This document shows, piece by piece, positions 45,811 to 55,700 of a stretch of 64,000 nt of DNA (position 1 is the stretch's first letter; every line of letters begins with the position of its first letter). Below the pieces are notes generated by a model. The model was not told the DNA's origin. It ran no database searches and saw only the letters and a list, made by a program, of their open reading frames with translations. A program made the position numbers and the translations under genes. Where the stretch lies: the NCBI RefSeq assembly GCF_002234675.1, contig NC_019866.2, forward strand, positions 9,949,261 through 10,013,260, read 5' to 3'. This DNA comes from Oryzias latipes (taxonomy: Eukaryota > Chordata > Actinopteri > Beloniformes > Adrianichthyidae).

Positions 45811-47471
45811 CCTGCTCCCCACCAGCTCCCCTGTCAGTGCTTCAGTCTAAGACTCTGAGCCCCTACAAAGAAGGCTGTCTTCATGGCGTAATCCTGTTTA
45901 CTGGAGAGACAGCTTGTCGTCCAATTTGAGACATAAAAGCAGGCCATAAGAGGCAATCACTTTTGTGACACATCCGTGCAGTGCTTGGAAAGCCCTGAAT
46001 GTAGTTTCAAACAAAGGGTGTCTGTGCCGATTAATCTCATGACTGCTATTTTCATCATTCTTTGTGAAAATAGTGCTTTTCTAATGTATGTTTTTACATG
46101 ATCCAAGTTCAAAGCTATTGAAGTGAAAGAGTTTGGCAGCGTTACCATATATGGATCTCAAATCACAGCAGTTCTGTCCTACATGTTGTGTTAACCAGCA
46201 GTTCAATAGATAATGAGATATTGTTGGCCTTCATGAAATGGTGCAATATAAAATCCATCTTGTACTAAATGTTGTAAATTTATACCAAAGAGCCAAAGAT
46301 GCCTTTAAGGGTAAATCATATATTTGGGAATGCAGGTGCAAAAGATCATCAATTTTATTTATTTTATTTTTTTGTGTAAAGTGGGTTTATCACAACAAAA
46401 AAGTTACAAATATAGGTAAGGACAGTCAGGTTTGCAAATTTTGTCATTATATTTCCATGTGGAATGACAATTAACTGATACATTAATTTAATTTTGTCAA
46501 TTTATTTATAATCTGTTTGTTTTCCCCAAACTGTTGACCTTTGATCATTTGAAATCTGCAAGAAATCCACCTCTTCTTCTGGTGTAAAACATTATAACCT
46601 CACAGGAAGTTTAACATAAAATGATGTAAATGTACTTTTGATTCAATGTGAACTCCTTTATACAATTAGAATGACCTACAGTAATGCTATTAAGCTAACA
46701 GGGATTTGAAGTGACCTCAAGATGTCACAGGGAAATGTGTCCTCTGTCTGTGCCACATCTAAAAGTATGCAGGCAGAAATTGCGTTACTTCCGCATAAAT
46801 CATCTTCCTCATGTTAAGAATGTAAAAAGACGTTCTTAGTGACATGCAAGAAGATTAGATTAGCTTTTAAAAGCAGACTGTTCTGTGTCCTGAATAGCTC
46901 AATATTGAATACTGCATAAATGGTCAGAGAAGCAGTGTCCTTTGAATGTGAAAGACACAGACTTCTTTCACTTTTGACTACAATATATGCTTCTTTAACC
47001 TCCAAAACCTTACAGAACTTGCATCTATTTCTGATTTATTTTTAAAAACCTTAAGAACATTTGACTCAAAGCCTCCTAACGTTATTTACTTGTTACATAG
47101 TTTTATGGCTGTCAATTATCCAACAAGGCCGTTGGTCAATGTCCTGAGATGCACCCAAGGCTAACATTAAACTGGAGACACACCATTTCCGATCTCTCAC
47201 CAGTGTCATAAAATCATCATCCATCATTGGAATGGAAATGAGCGGTAAGTGGTTTACATGGAGAACTTTTTCCAAACAGTATAACATTAAGACAGCCCAC
47301 TGAATTTTTCATGGGGACCCTAAGAAGCTTTACATTCACCTTTTCCAAAGAGACAGTGGACTGTTTCTTTTTGGGGGTTTTTTTGCAGTCAATGGCGTTT
47401 AAGATAGATGATCATATATGTATTATAGTAAATCAACATGAAACATTATTTTGGAGTTAATAAATGGATAC

Positions 47472-47874
47472 TCCAAAGGCTGCACGGTGGCGCAGTGGTT
47501 AGCGCTCTTGCCTCACAGCAAGAAGGCCCCTGGTTCACGTCCCGGCTGGGGGACATGAAAAGTACATCAATGGGGGACCTTTCTGTGTGGAGTTTGCATG
47601 TTCTCCCCGTGTATGCGTGGGTTTTCTCCGGGATCTCCGGCTTCCTCCCACTGTCCAAAGACATGCTTCATAGGTTAATTGGCAACTCTAAATTGTCCAT
47701 AGGTGTGAGTGTGAGAGTGCATGGGTGTGTGATTGTGGATGTTCTACCCTGCGACAGACTGGCGACCTGTCCAGGGCATCCCCTGCCTACGCCCAAGTAG
47801 CCGGGATAGGCTCCGGCAGCCCCGTGACCCCGAAAGGGACAAAGCGGTACAGAAAATGAATGAATGAATGAATG
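47472..47874 (+). repeat. V-SINE-like tRNA-derived SINE in the ttyh2 3' UTR
   Basis: It is tRNA-like at its 5' end: A box TGGCGCAGTGG at 47488-47498, B box GGTTCACGTCC at 47532-47542. It contains the strongly conserved V-SINE/HE1-type core (GTGTGGAGTTTGCATGTTCT, then CCCCGTGTATGCGTGGG). It ends AAAGCGGTACAGAAAATG and (GAAT)n. A 13-base direct repeat AATAAATGGATAC flanks it at 47459-47471 and 47875-47887, the target duplication. The B box is CAC for CGA, so it may be inactive. Confidence 0.88.
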
Positions 47875-48548
47875 AATAAATGGATACATTGTAAATGTTC
47901 ACAAAGATCAGCAGCACATCTTTACAACTCCGTAATGATATTGTGTTTTATCCTGATAAAATTTTACTAGATGGTAGAAGAGTGAAAATTAAGTAAAAAT
48001 TTAAATAGCCACAATTGAGTGTTTCTCATAAGATTTGCTTAGCGGGAAGAATGTGACCATGAAACACTAAAGATGCATCATAGCATGAATTGCTTAATGC
48101 CTGGTTGTCCTTTTAAATGTAAATAGATGAAAAGAATTTAAGCTATAAAATAACATGATTTAAAAAAAAACAAAACATTTTTTAGGCTCCAGCACTGAGG
48201 ATCCTTGAAGCATATTTTCCTTTAAAGATGCGAAAAAGCAGCATTTCAGAAAGGTTGTAAAGTTCATGGAAGCTGTTTTTCTTGGTGCATAACAGACTGC
48301 ACCTTGAAAATTTGTATACTTTGTAGAAATTTCAACTTTGATATAATAAATGGTATACAGACATCTATACATGTTTATATTTATTGCTTTCGGTGATCTA
48401 GCCTAAATCCATTACAGAAAAAAAACATAAAAAGAAGTTAAAATATGAAAGATTTAAAGTATTTCTGTCCTGCTGTTGCATGCCTCAAATATTAAAACTG
48501 GGTGTAGGAGATTTAGGTGGTTGAAGATGACATATCTCATACTGTTCA

Positions 48549-48554
48549 AATAAA
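48549..48554 (+). terminator. ttyh2: candidate ttyh2 polyadenylation signal AATAAA
   Basis: Canonical AATAAA about 2.7 kb after the stop codon. A second AATAAA at 48345-48350 is an equally valid candidate, and one at 48795-48800 is also possible. Confidence 0.4.
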
Positions 48555-48575
48555 GATCTCCAAAAAAAAGTTGAT

Positions 48576-49080
48576 GTTTGTTTAGTTGATTTGCTTGTAT
48601 GAGTCTTTTAAGGTCTTTGTTATTATAAGTTTTTTTTTGTTTAATTCTCCCTGTAATTTTAGTATATATTGTCTTTTTTGTTTTTGTTGTTTTTTTATTT
48701 TCATTTTTTAACTATTCAATGGTAAGTATTAAAAAGTTTATGGTGGTTCATCAGCTGCACATGAATATTGCACAAACTTGACTGGTGTAATTGTAATAAA
48801 CAGCCAGAATAACCGCCACTAATGTGAAATAGCACGATTGTCAACCAAAGTTTGAGTTGCCGTTTGTTACTGATTGCCAAGAAAGAAGTGTTGATTAAGG
48901 CGAAGGAAGTCTTTTAGTCTTTCTTCGCTTGCCGTAGTCAACACGGAAAAACAGTCGAGATTGTTGGCAGTTAGCCTGCTAGCCGCCGAGATTACTTAGC
49001 GGAATCGTAATAAAATGCTTTTTGAAAAATAATATTCCGTGTGAGGGTTAGGGGGCGTATTGTGGAGATGTAACTAAATA
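48576..49080 (+). promoter_or_regulatory. probable chmp6 promoter and 5' UTR
   Basis: The roughly 500 bases between the last ttyh2 poly(A) candidate and the chmp6 ATG. The distal half is T-rich. A small CpG-containing patch lies at 48895-49060 and no TATA box was recognised. The context before the ATG (CTAAATAATGG) has an A at -3 and G at +4. Confidence 0.4.
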
Positions 49081-49146
49081 ATGGGAAACGTTTTTGGGAG
49101 AAAGACTCAACCTTCTCGTGTAACGGAACGAGACAAAGCTATACTG
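49081..49146 (+). CDS. chmp6: chmp6 coding exon 1
   Basis: Codes MGNVFGRKTQPSRVTERDKA plus IL. Donor CTG|GTGAGC, phase 0. The ATG opens the myristoylation motif shared with the family. Confidence 0.96.
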
Positions 49147-51257
49147 GTGAGCTGCTCCGTATTACAACTGTTAATAACAGCCTACTACTAACTGTAGAAG
49201 CGTGGATTAACTAGGTTTTATCTCACCACTGGGATTTTAATTATATTAATTAGAAGCACCGATTGAACAGAGGTTTGAAGGCGGATCATTTACATTTCTT
49301 TTGGTGGTTGAATATAATACAAAACATAAACTGCAAATTTGAGCACTCGTGTTTTGTTTTGCTTTGAAACTCTATGTTAATCTACGAATCTGTTCTAAAC
49401 AACCTAGCTTCTTTCATGTCTAATTGACTGTCATTTGCTTTACCTCGTCCAGCAATTAAAGCAACAAAGAGACAAACTGAAGCAGTATCAGAAGAAAATC
49501 GCCTTCCATATGGATAAAGAGCGACTCTTGGCCAAGCAGTTACTGAACGATGGCAAGAAAGAGTAAGCTGGCTTTTCTAGTTATTAAAATAAATCTGCAC
49601 CCCATGATGTAGTGGTTGCAAAAGTAGGCAGTAATTGAAATAATTCCTTTCATGCTCAGGTGATTGCAAGAGGCTCAATCCATATCCTTCTTTCTTTTTG
49701 TTCTGGATGCACCCTGTCAAGATAATGATGCATGATGATGATTTGATTGACGTTCTGTGTCTTTCATTTGTTTTTGCAGGAAAGCACTGGTGCTTCTTAA
49801 GAAAACACGCTACCAGGATCAGTTATTAAATAAGGCTGAAAGCCAGATTTCCAACCTGGAACACATGGTAAAAGATGCAAATGTCTAAAAGAGAGGAAAA
49901 AATAACACATTCATAGTAAACCTGTAATAATAACCACAGTCTAAGTAAATTGAAAACAATCTAAAGAGTTGAGAGCTAATGTTACTATAAGTTTGTGATT
50001 TATAATGGTGGAAAAAAGCTTTTTTTGTTGTCCTAAAATATTCACACACAAAATTTGTTTTTCTAGTCTATTTGTCATTAATGTCACACCTTTTCACTTT
50101 TAAAACTTTTTTAAAGCAAAGATTTTTCTGCAGGTTCAAGATATTGAGTTCATGCAAATTGAGATGAAAGTCATTGAGGGGCTGAAGGTTGGAAATGACT
50201 GCCTAAAGAGCATGCAGCAGGTATGACGTTCCCCCTCTTCCCTCAAAAGCATGCATGGATTAATATGTCAAAGTTTCCATAAACAGGATTTTTCTTAAAA
50301 TGCCAGCATGGTAGTGCGTTTTTGTTTATTTATGTGTACACTTTGTTTAAAGATAAAAGGATTAAAATTGACAACTTGTTTGTCCGCTGAACACACTTAA
50401 AGCCATTTTTGTTGCACCGGTATTGTTAGATTGTGGTTGTGAGGGGCTGTAAGCTAGCAGAAGAGCGCCTAAACAGACGGATGTTGGGAAATGGGGAAAG
50501 GGCCTACTCCATGCGAACAGTCTCGTTGATTTTGCCTGGGACCGCTTTGAAAATCAATCAAAAGAGGGTCAGAGTGGGATTTTTTTAAACACAAAGGGGG
50601 CATCTTGCACTGAAATACTACTAGCATATTTGTGTGTGTGTGATCAAAAAAAAAGGCCACAACAAAATATATTTTTCTTGTCTTTTAACCTTGTGGCAGA
50701 TGATGTCAATTGAAGAAGTGGAAAGAATCCTGGATGAGACTCAAGAATCAATTGAATATCAGAGGGTAAATGCCTTCATTTTTGACACTTTTAAATTAAA
50801 AAAATTTAAATATTTTTGACCGAATAATATAAATCTGACTGCTAAAATAACCCCTAAGTCTTTCCCTGCAGCAAATAGATGAACTGTTGGCGGGTTCATT
50901 GACTCAGGAGGATGAAGATGCGGTTTTAGCAGAGTTGGAAGCTATCACTCACGTGAGTTTTAAATTGCATGATAAGCCTTTCTTTACCAACATGTTGCTC
51001 ATATGGAGTTGATTTGTGCCACCAACAGGAAGATGTTGCACTTCCAGACATCCCCAATGAACCAATCCCACATGTTTCTAAATCTGCTGAGCTGGAACCA
51101 GGCACAGGTTACTTTTTCCTTTACCTCAGCTATAACATAAAATATTTTTAAGACTATTGTATGTCTATTTTGTTGTTTTTGTGTCTTTTTGTTTGTGCTT
51201 TTTACAGAGAAAAAAGAAGCAAAGAGTAAGCCCAACAGAGAGATGCTGGCCGCCTGA
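49081..51257 (+). CDS. chmp6: Charged multivesicular body protein 6 (ESCRT-III; 8 coding exons)
   Basis: Eight GT-AG exons join to 627 nt, 208 aa; human CHMP6 has 201. CHMP6 (yeast Vps20) is the ESCRT-III subunit recruited by ESCRT-II (VPS25); it nucleates CHMP4 polymers on endosomes for multivesicular-body sorting. The sequence starts MGNVFGRK, so Gly2 is in N-myristoylation context, followed by the basic coiled-coil helices of the Snf7 fold (LKQQRDKLKQYQKKI; IEFMQIEMKVIEGLKVGNDC). It then has the near-invariant MSIEEVERILDETQE and QIDELLAGSLTQEDEDAVL. Residues 171-180 (LPDIPNEPIP) match the CHMP6 MIM2 motif that binds the VPS4 MIT domain. The gene is compact (introns 76-479 bases), about 0.5 kb from the presumed ttyh2 end. 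The extreme C-terminus (EPGTEKKEAKSKPNREMLAA) differs from human and looks lineage-specific. Teleosts can keep two CHMP6 copies; which one this is cannot be told. Confidence 0.97.
49453..49562 (+). CDS. chmp6: chmp6 coding exon 2
   Basis: Acceptor CTCGTCCAG, donor GA|GTAAGC, phase 0 to 2. Codes QLKQQRDKLKQYQKKIAFHM and DKERLLAKQLLNDGKK of helix 1. Confidence 0.96.
49780..49867 (+). CDS. chmp6: chmp6 coding exon 3
   Basis: Acceptor TTTTTGCAG, donor ATG|GTAAAA, phase 2 to 0. Codes KALVLLKKTRYQDQLLNKAE and SQISNLEHM of the helical hairpin. Confidence 0.96.
50134..50220 (+). CDS. chmp6: chmp6 coding exon 4
   Basis: Acceptor TTTTCTGCAG, donor CAG|GTATGA, phase 0 to 0. Codes VQDIEFMQIEMKVIEGLKVG and NDCLKSMQQ, closely matching human. 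Confidence 0.96.
50401..50592 (+). mobile_element. MITE family copy 5, 3' part only, in chmp6 intron 4
   Basis: GCCATTTTTGTTGCACCGG, GTTGTGAGGGGCTGTAAGCT, GACGGATGTTGGGAAATGG and the end AGAGTGGGATTTTTTTAA match the 3' half of the family. The 5' half is absent. It accounts for most of the length of the largest chmp6 intron. Confidence 0.65.
50700..50765 (+). CDS. chmp6: chmp6 coding exon 5
   Basis: Acceptor TTGTGGCAG, donor AGG|GTAAAT, phase 0 to 0. Codes MMSIEEVERILDETQESIEY and QR, the most conserved part of CHMP6. Confidence 0.96.
50872..50952 (+). CDS. chmp6: chmp6 coding exon 6
   Basis: Acceptor TTCCCTGCAG, donor CAC|GTGAGT, phase 0 to 0. Codes QIDELLAGSLTQEDEDAVLA and ELEAITH. Confidence 0.96.
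51029..51107 (+). CDS. chmp6: chmp6 coding exon 7
   Basis: Acceptor CCACCAACAG, donor ACAG|GTTACT, phase 0 to 1. Codes EDVALPDIPNEPIPHVSKSA and ELEPGT, including the VPS4-binding MIM2 core. Confidence 0.95.
51208..51257 (+). CDS. chmp6: chmp6 terminal coding exon 8
   Basis: Acceptor CTTTTTACAG, phase 1. Codes EKKEAKSKPNREMLAA, then TGA. The Lys-rich tail is weakly conserved with mammals. Confidence 0.92.
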
Positions 51258-51497
51258 CAGCTTCTTTGTTTGCTAAACATTTTTCACCTAATGTGAAATG
51301 GAGCAGTACAACTTTGTTTCCTAATTTTGATATACAAAATCGACAGACGTTGGAGGATTTTCGTCAGTTTTACAGTTCTTCAAGTCATTTCCAAAAGTGT
51401 TTGTTTTCTCTGATTACAAGACAGTATTAAGCAGGACAAGAAGCTGACTTTTAGATGTTTCTAATATTTAATTTATTGTACATATTACATTAATTGT

Positions 51498-51503
51498 AAT
51501 AAA
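51498..51503 (+). terminator. chmp6: chmp6 polyadenylation signal AATAAA
   Basis: Canonical AATAAA 240 bases after the stop codon, followed by a GT/T-rich stretch (about 51520-51545) of the kind found just after cleavage sites. It gives a 3' UTR of about 260 bases. Confidence 0.7.
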
Positions 51504-52439
51504 TGACGCTGTCAAAAATGATCTGTTTTTGTGTCAAATGTTTTGTCAGACAAGGTGTGCTGCAGGTTTTGTCCACAAGATGGCACTATTTACTAAATGT
51601 TGTGGTGGTCAGTGTACAGCCCATACCTTCAGTCAATTTCAAATCGATCCCATGGGTAGTTACTATTTTTATTTACTTTTAAAAATACGTCGCATCACTA
51701 AAGTATGCAGAATATTTAGGAAAAAAACAAACATTGAGGTTTAGCTATATTACTTTAAATAATTCTAAAGTCATTTGAAATTTCTTAAAGCAACCCCAGT
51801 TATTTGGTTGATATGATTAAATCGTTTTTTAATAAAGAAATACAAAGTTACGTAAAGTTTATTTCAGAATTTTCCTCATAACAGCCAAATTATGCACGGT
51901 AAAGAAACAGGTTAATATAGATAAAACGCACCTGATCTGTGCAGAATCACCGAGGACAACGCATGAAGTCATCAGCTTATTTATTCATTCTGTGGACCAA
52001 AACTGCTGATTAGCCCTTGTGACTCAACAGTATGACTAAAGTTTGTTTTCTTCCTTTTCAAATGAGGTGTTTAAGTTTGTGTCCTCCCAATGTAGACCAA
52101 CACTCGCCTTTTTTAGGTTCTGGTCGTGATAGTCCATCGGTATAGAGATGTTGGGGGCGGGCATCACATTTTTACTTTAGCGAAAAACGATGCATTTGGG
52201 TGCTGTAGGAAATGGAATACTGAGCGCACAAATAGTGACTTCACCTGCACACGAGTGGACACGTCTAGAAGATTTTAAAAGCGTTCAATTAATTTTTTTG
52301 TTTGAAACTTTACGAAATATTCAAAACCGATAAATATTTAAATAGCTTTTTTAAAACGAGGCGCTTATCATCGAAGTTTCCTCCAACATTTTACCTTGTC
52401 CGCTTGAGAAAATTTAAAATACCAGATTTTCTTTGGTCC
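51504..52439. other. chmp6-baiap2 intergenic spacer
   Basis: About 0.9 kb between the chmp6 poly(A) signal and the baiap2 promoter region, AT-rich. No gene or repeat was recognised. Confidence 0.6.
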
Positions 52440-52665
52440 CTGAATGTCACACAGGCTGTCAGCTGGAGGAAGGGAAGGTGCGTTTAGTTAGTAGGTTTCG
52501 GGAGCGCAACGCCACTCCTGCGGACGCGTTTTCTCGCGGTTCGCTCATTCTTAGATCCACTTTGATTTTTTTTCTTCATTTTTTTTTAAATTAAATCTTT
52601 TCTTTTTCTAAGGATAAACGCTTCAGCGAAATCTAACGTTTATGGTCCTGGCTGAAGATTTCACC
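52440..52665 (+). promoter_or_regulatory. baiap2 promoter and 5' UTR region
   Basis: GC- and CpG-enriched stretch (GGGAGCGCAACGCC and GCGGACGCGTTTTCTCGCGG at about 52500-52542) immediately before baiap2 exon 1. An upstream in-frame ATG lies at 52642. The exact transcription start is not visible. Confidence 0.45.
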
Positions 52666-52713
52666 ATGTCTCGCACCGACGAGGTTCACCGCATGACGGA
52701 AAATGTCTATAAG
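52666..52713 (+). CDS. baiap2: BAI1-associated protein 2 (IRSp53), first coding exon only
   Basis: The exon codes MSRTDEVHRMTENVYK and ends AAG|GTAAAG, phase 0. This aligns with the human BAIAP2 start MSLSRSEEMHRLTENVYK, the beginning of the I-BAR (IMD) domain. BAIAP2 binds membranes and Rho-family GTPases (Cdc42, Rac) and, through its SH3 domain, WAVE, Eps8 and Mena, to form filopodia and spines. The next exon (human TIMEQFNPSLRNF) was looked for and not found, so intron 1 exceeds 11.2 kb and runs off the window. An in-frame ATG at 52642 would add MVLAEDFT; the 52666 ATG has the better Kozak context (CACCATGT) and fits family length. BAIAP2L1 (MSRGPEEVNRLTE) fits less well than BAIAP2 because of TENVYK. 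CHMP6 next door supports BAIAP2. Confidence 0.88.
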
Positions 52714-55700
52714 GTAAAGTTTAATTGATAAAGTTTTGACGTGATTTCAAATGTTAGACACAACGTTTAGAGATTTTTCGTTCATTGACAGAGAGCCGCT
52801 GAAAACGTCCGACGTAATTAACCCTTTTTTTGATGGAGGAAAGGTACTTTTAATCTCACACATTAAAAGAAGAATCCATTTCTACGCGTTCAGACTTCTT
52901 CACTTGAACGCACCATTCCTCAAAGCGTTGTTTTACAGGTGAATTGGGGCGACATACTTACAAAAAACCCCTTTTGCTCCAGTGCCAGCGGATTCTGAGC
53001 CAATCAGTCTAGTTCTGTCGTGCAGGCCTGCTGAAGTGGGTCTGCCTCCACCTCTCATTGTAGTTTAGCCTGTTCCCAGGAAACCAGTGGATCTATAAAG
53101 CCTACTTTAATGAAGCAAAAACACACCATGCATTCCAAAAGACTGTGTTTGGCACACAGGGTGAGTCTCTGTTGCAACAAGTAAACATGTATCCCCAAAC
53201 CTGTTCTTCATCAAAACCTGTTACGCATCAATTAAAAAGAAAGGAAAACGAAAGAAATGTTGACCACCACTTTTGTGTTAAAGTGGTGGCTATTGGAGCT
53301 GTGGGGGGGGAGAAGAAAAAGATACAATTGTGTTCTCTACATTGTGGCAGGGTCTGATGAATGGCTGTACTTGAATATCTCGCCCATTAATCATCCACTC
53401 CTTTTAGCAGTAATTGTTGCACAATTCAATGAAAAAGAACATGTTCCTTGTTGGATTTGCAAAGTTTCAGGCCAGAATGAAATCAGAGCTAAACTTTATT
53501 GTGAGGGTTTGTTTGAGTCAGTTTAAATTTTTCTATTCGTGCAGGTGGTCTTACTAAGTTTATTTTTGATCGTTTGTGAGAGTAATATGACATCTGGGGC
53601 AATTCCTGCTCCATGACTTGAACATGCAAATAATTTCCGAACAAACGGTTAGTTTGTGGCTTTCCAGGAGGAATTCCAGGTACTTTCTTCTTTTCAAGGG
53701 TCTCCCTGTAAATTGGACGCCATGTTTACAGCTATTTTCTCAGAGTTGAACAACAAAAATCCTATAAGTTCTTTCATGGGTGGGTTCTTTATATGCAAGT
53801 GCAAAGGCGCTTTGAGCTTCTTGTCTGGAGGGAGATGTCTCCTTCCTGTCACAGACCTGACAGCCAGAAACAGTGATGGGTAGTGGAGTGGGGAAACAGA
53901 GTCTCCCCTTCCTCATGGGATGTGACCCAGTGCAAAAGTCAGAGGTCAGAAATTGCTGGTTGAAGCACTTTTTAAGGATACAAGGTACCCTTGAACACTT
54001 CAAAATAAGATCAAGTTTTTGTTAGTAGCATTTGTCATGGTATGACTTGGACAAGACAGCAGATATTGTCATTCAGAGTCTCCGAAAGCGATATCTTCTG
54101 GTCTTAAACACAATTTTACAGCTCAAGTCTAACAAATCATGACATTTTTATTTTGGAATTTGTTCATCACCCTCAGATGACCTTCAGAGCTCAATCATCA
54201 GTCGGTTCTTTCTTTTGTTACAAACTCTCAATATCTCTGCAGCACTTTTCCAGTAGGTTCCTCTCTGCCTGGTTGGTACACTGCAAAACTGGCTCCATTA
54301 TAAAAATAAGTTAAAACTTCTTCAAAAGTAAATAGGCAAAAAAAAAAAAAAAAATGCCAACGAGGTAAGAAAAGTATAAAAAATATTTATTCAATTCAAA
54401 AACTTTTCTAAAGAGATTATTTTTCTTAAAAAAAGTGTATTTTTACTTTCTTAAGATTTATTTTTTGCTGTGTGAAATGTTACCAAAGGTGTTGATCCTT
54501 CAATGTGTATTTTAGCTGTGAAAAATCATTCATTATTGGTGTACGATGCATGGTGGGAACATCTTCACCCTCAAACAGTCAAATGTTTTTGGTGGCAAGA
54601 TATTTTTAGAAAGATGATTTAAACAAAACGGCCATAAAACAAAATCTGAAAGGATTTATTTGACCAAAAATGAAGTAAATATCTAATATTTTTATATTGT
54701 AACGTGAAGCTTGAATTGGAAGTTTTCAATTCTCTTGGATAAGACATTTGGAGGTAGTTTTAGCCTAAAAACAAAACAAATATCTGATATTTGGCCATGT
54801 TTGGTGACAGAGATAACAGGTTGTTTATTTGAGTCTTAGAAGTTCTGATGTTTTTAGTTTACTTTATTTTATTCCACTCAATATTGGCTCTCCCAATCCT
54901 TATTTGTATGCAGCCCCAGCAGCTGAAAACACTCCAGCAGCTTACTTTTGAGAGGAAAATAATACCTTTATACATCTGCAACCCTCCCAGAGTGCTGGAA
55001 CCATTTCTCTACCCCACATGCATTTGAATGTCTCTGTATAATTTTCTCTGTTTTCCATGCAAGCAAGCCTCTTCCAGAGGAAGGGAAGTGTTAAGTCAGT
55101 GCAGCCAGCAGCTGGGCACAGGCCAGGGAGGTGAGGGGGGTAAGGGTGGTGCTGTGACTCATGTTAGCCCAGTTGAGTGTGTGTTTAACAGGACTGGTTT
55201 TGTGGGCGAGCCTGGGGATTCTGGTTCTTGTTGCAAGCGTCTTAATCTTAATCAACAGGGGAGTCAGCCTGTAAACCCAGCGATCCTTACATGATCCTGC
55301 GTGACTCACCTCAATTGTCTCCTATCGCGTTCAACCCTCAGACGTCTAGTTATTTCCATTTATGACTGGGGAGAGACGGGTGCTTAAGGCGGCCGCTCAG
55401 TGACGGTGTGTGTCTGCATCACGCTGTCATCTTCACCAGCTGGCCGTGTCTGAGAAGGGGTGGGGTGGGGTGCTGTGGGTCAAGCCTCTTAGCATGTGGA
55501 CGGATGAGGTCTGACCTGGCTGGCCCTAAGTGAACAAACAGATTAATAGGGGTTGAAGATAAAGAAGAATGAGGTTGTGTGCACTCCAACACTTTTATCC
55601 TGTAAAGTAAATCAAGTTAGAAAGGCAGAAACCAAGTGTTTGAACACACCCTGCAGGATTGTGAAACCCACTGGTGTGTACTCAGTCTTTGTCACGGGAA

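Larger units (their letters stand above)
45811..48575 (+). other. ttyh2: presumed ttyh2 3' UTR
   Basis: No open gene lies between the ttyh2 stop and the chmp6 promoter. Candidate AATAAA signals are at 47459 (inside a SINE target duplication), 48345 and 48549. The last is followed within 20 bases by an A-run and lies about 500 bases before the chmp6 start. A full-length UTR near 2.7 kb, carrying a SINE, is inferred and not proven. Confidence 0.45.

Noticed and set aside
47438..47800. 120-codon frame over the 3' UTR
   Set aside because: It is the translated SINE; no host protein.
52642..52665. Upstream in-frame ATG for baiap2
   Set aside because: It would add eight residues absent from the family; the 52666 ATG has the stronger context. 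Not excluded experimentally.
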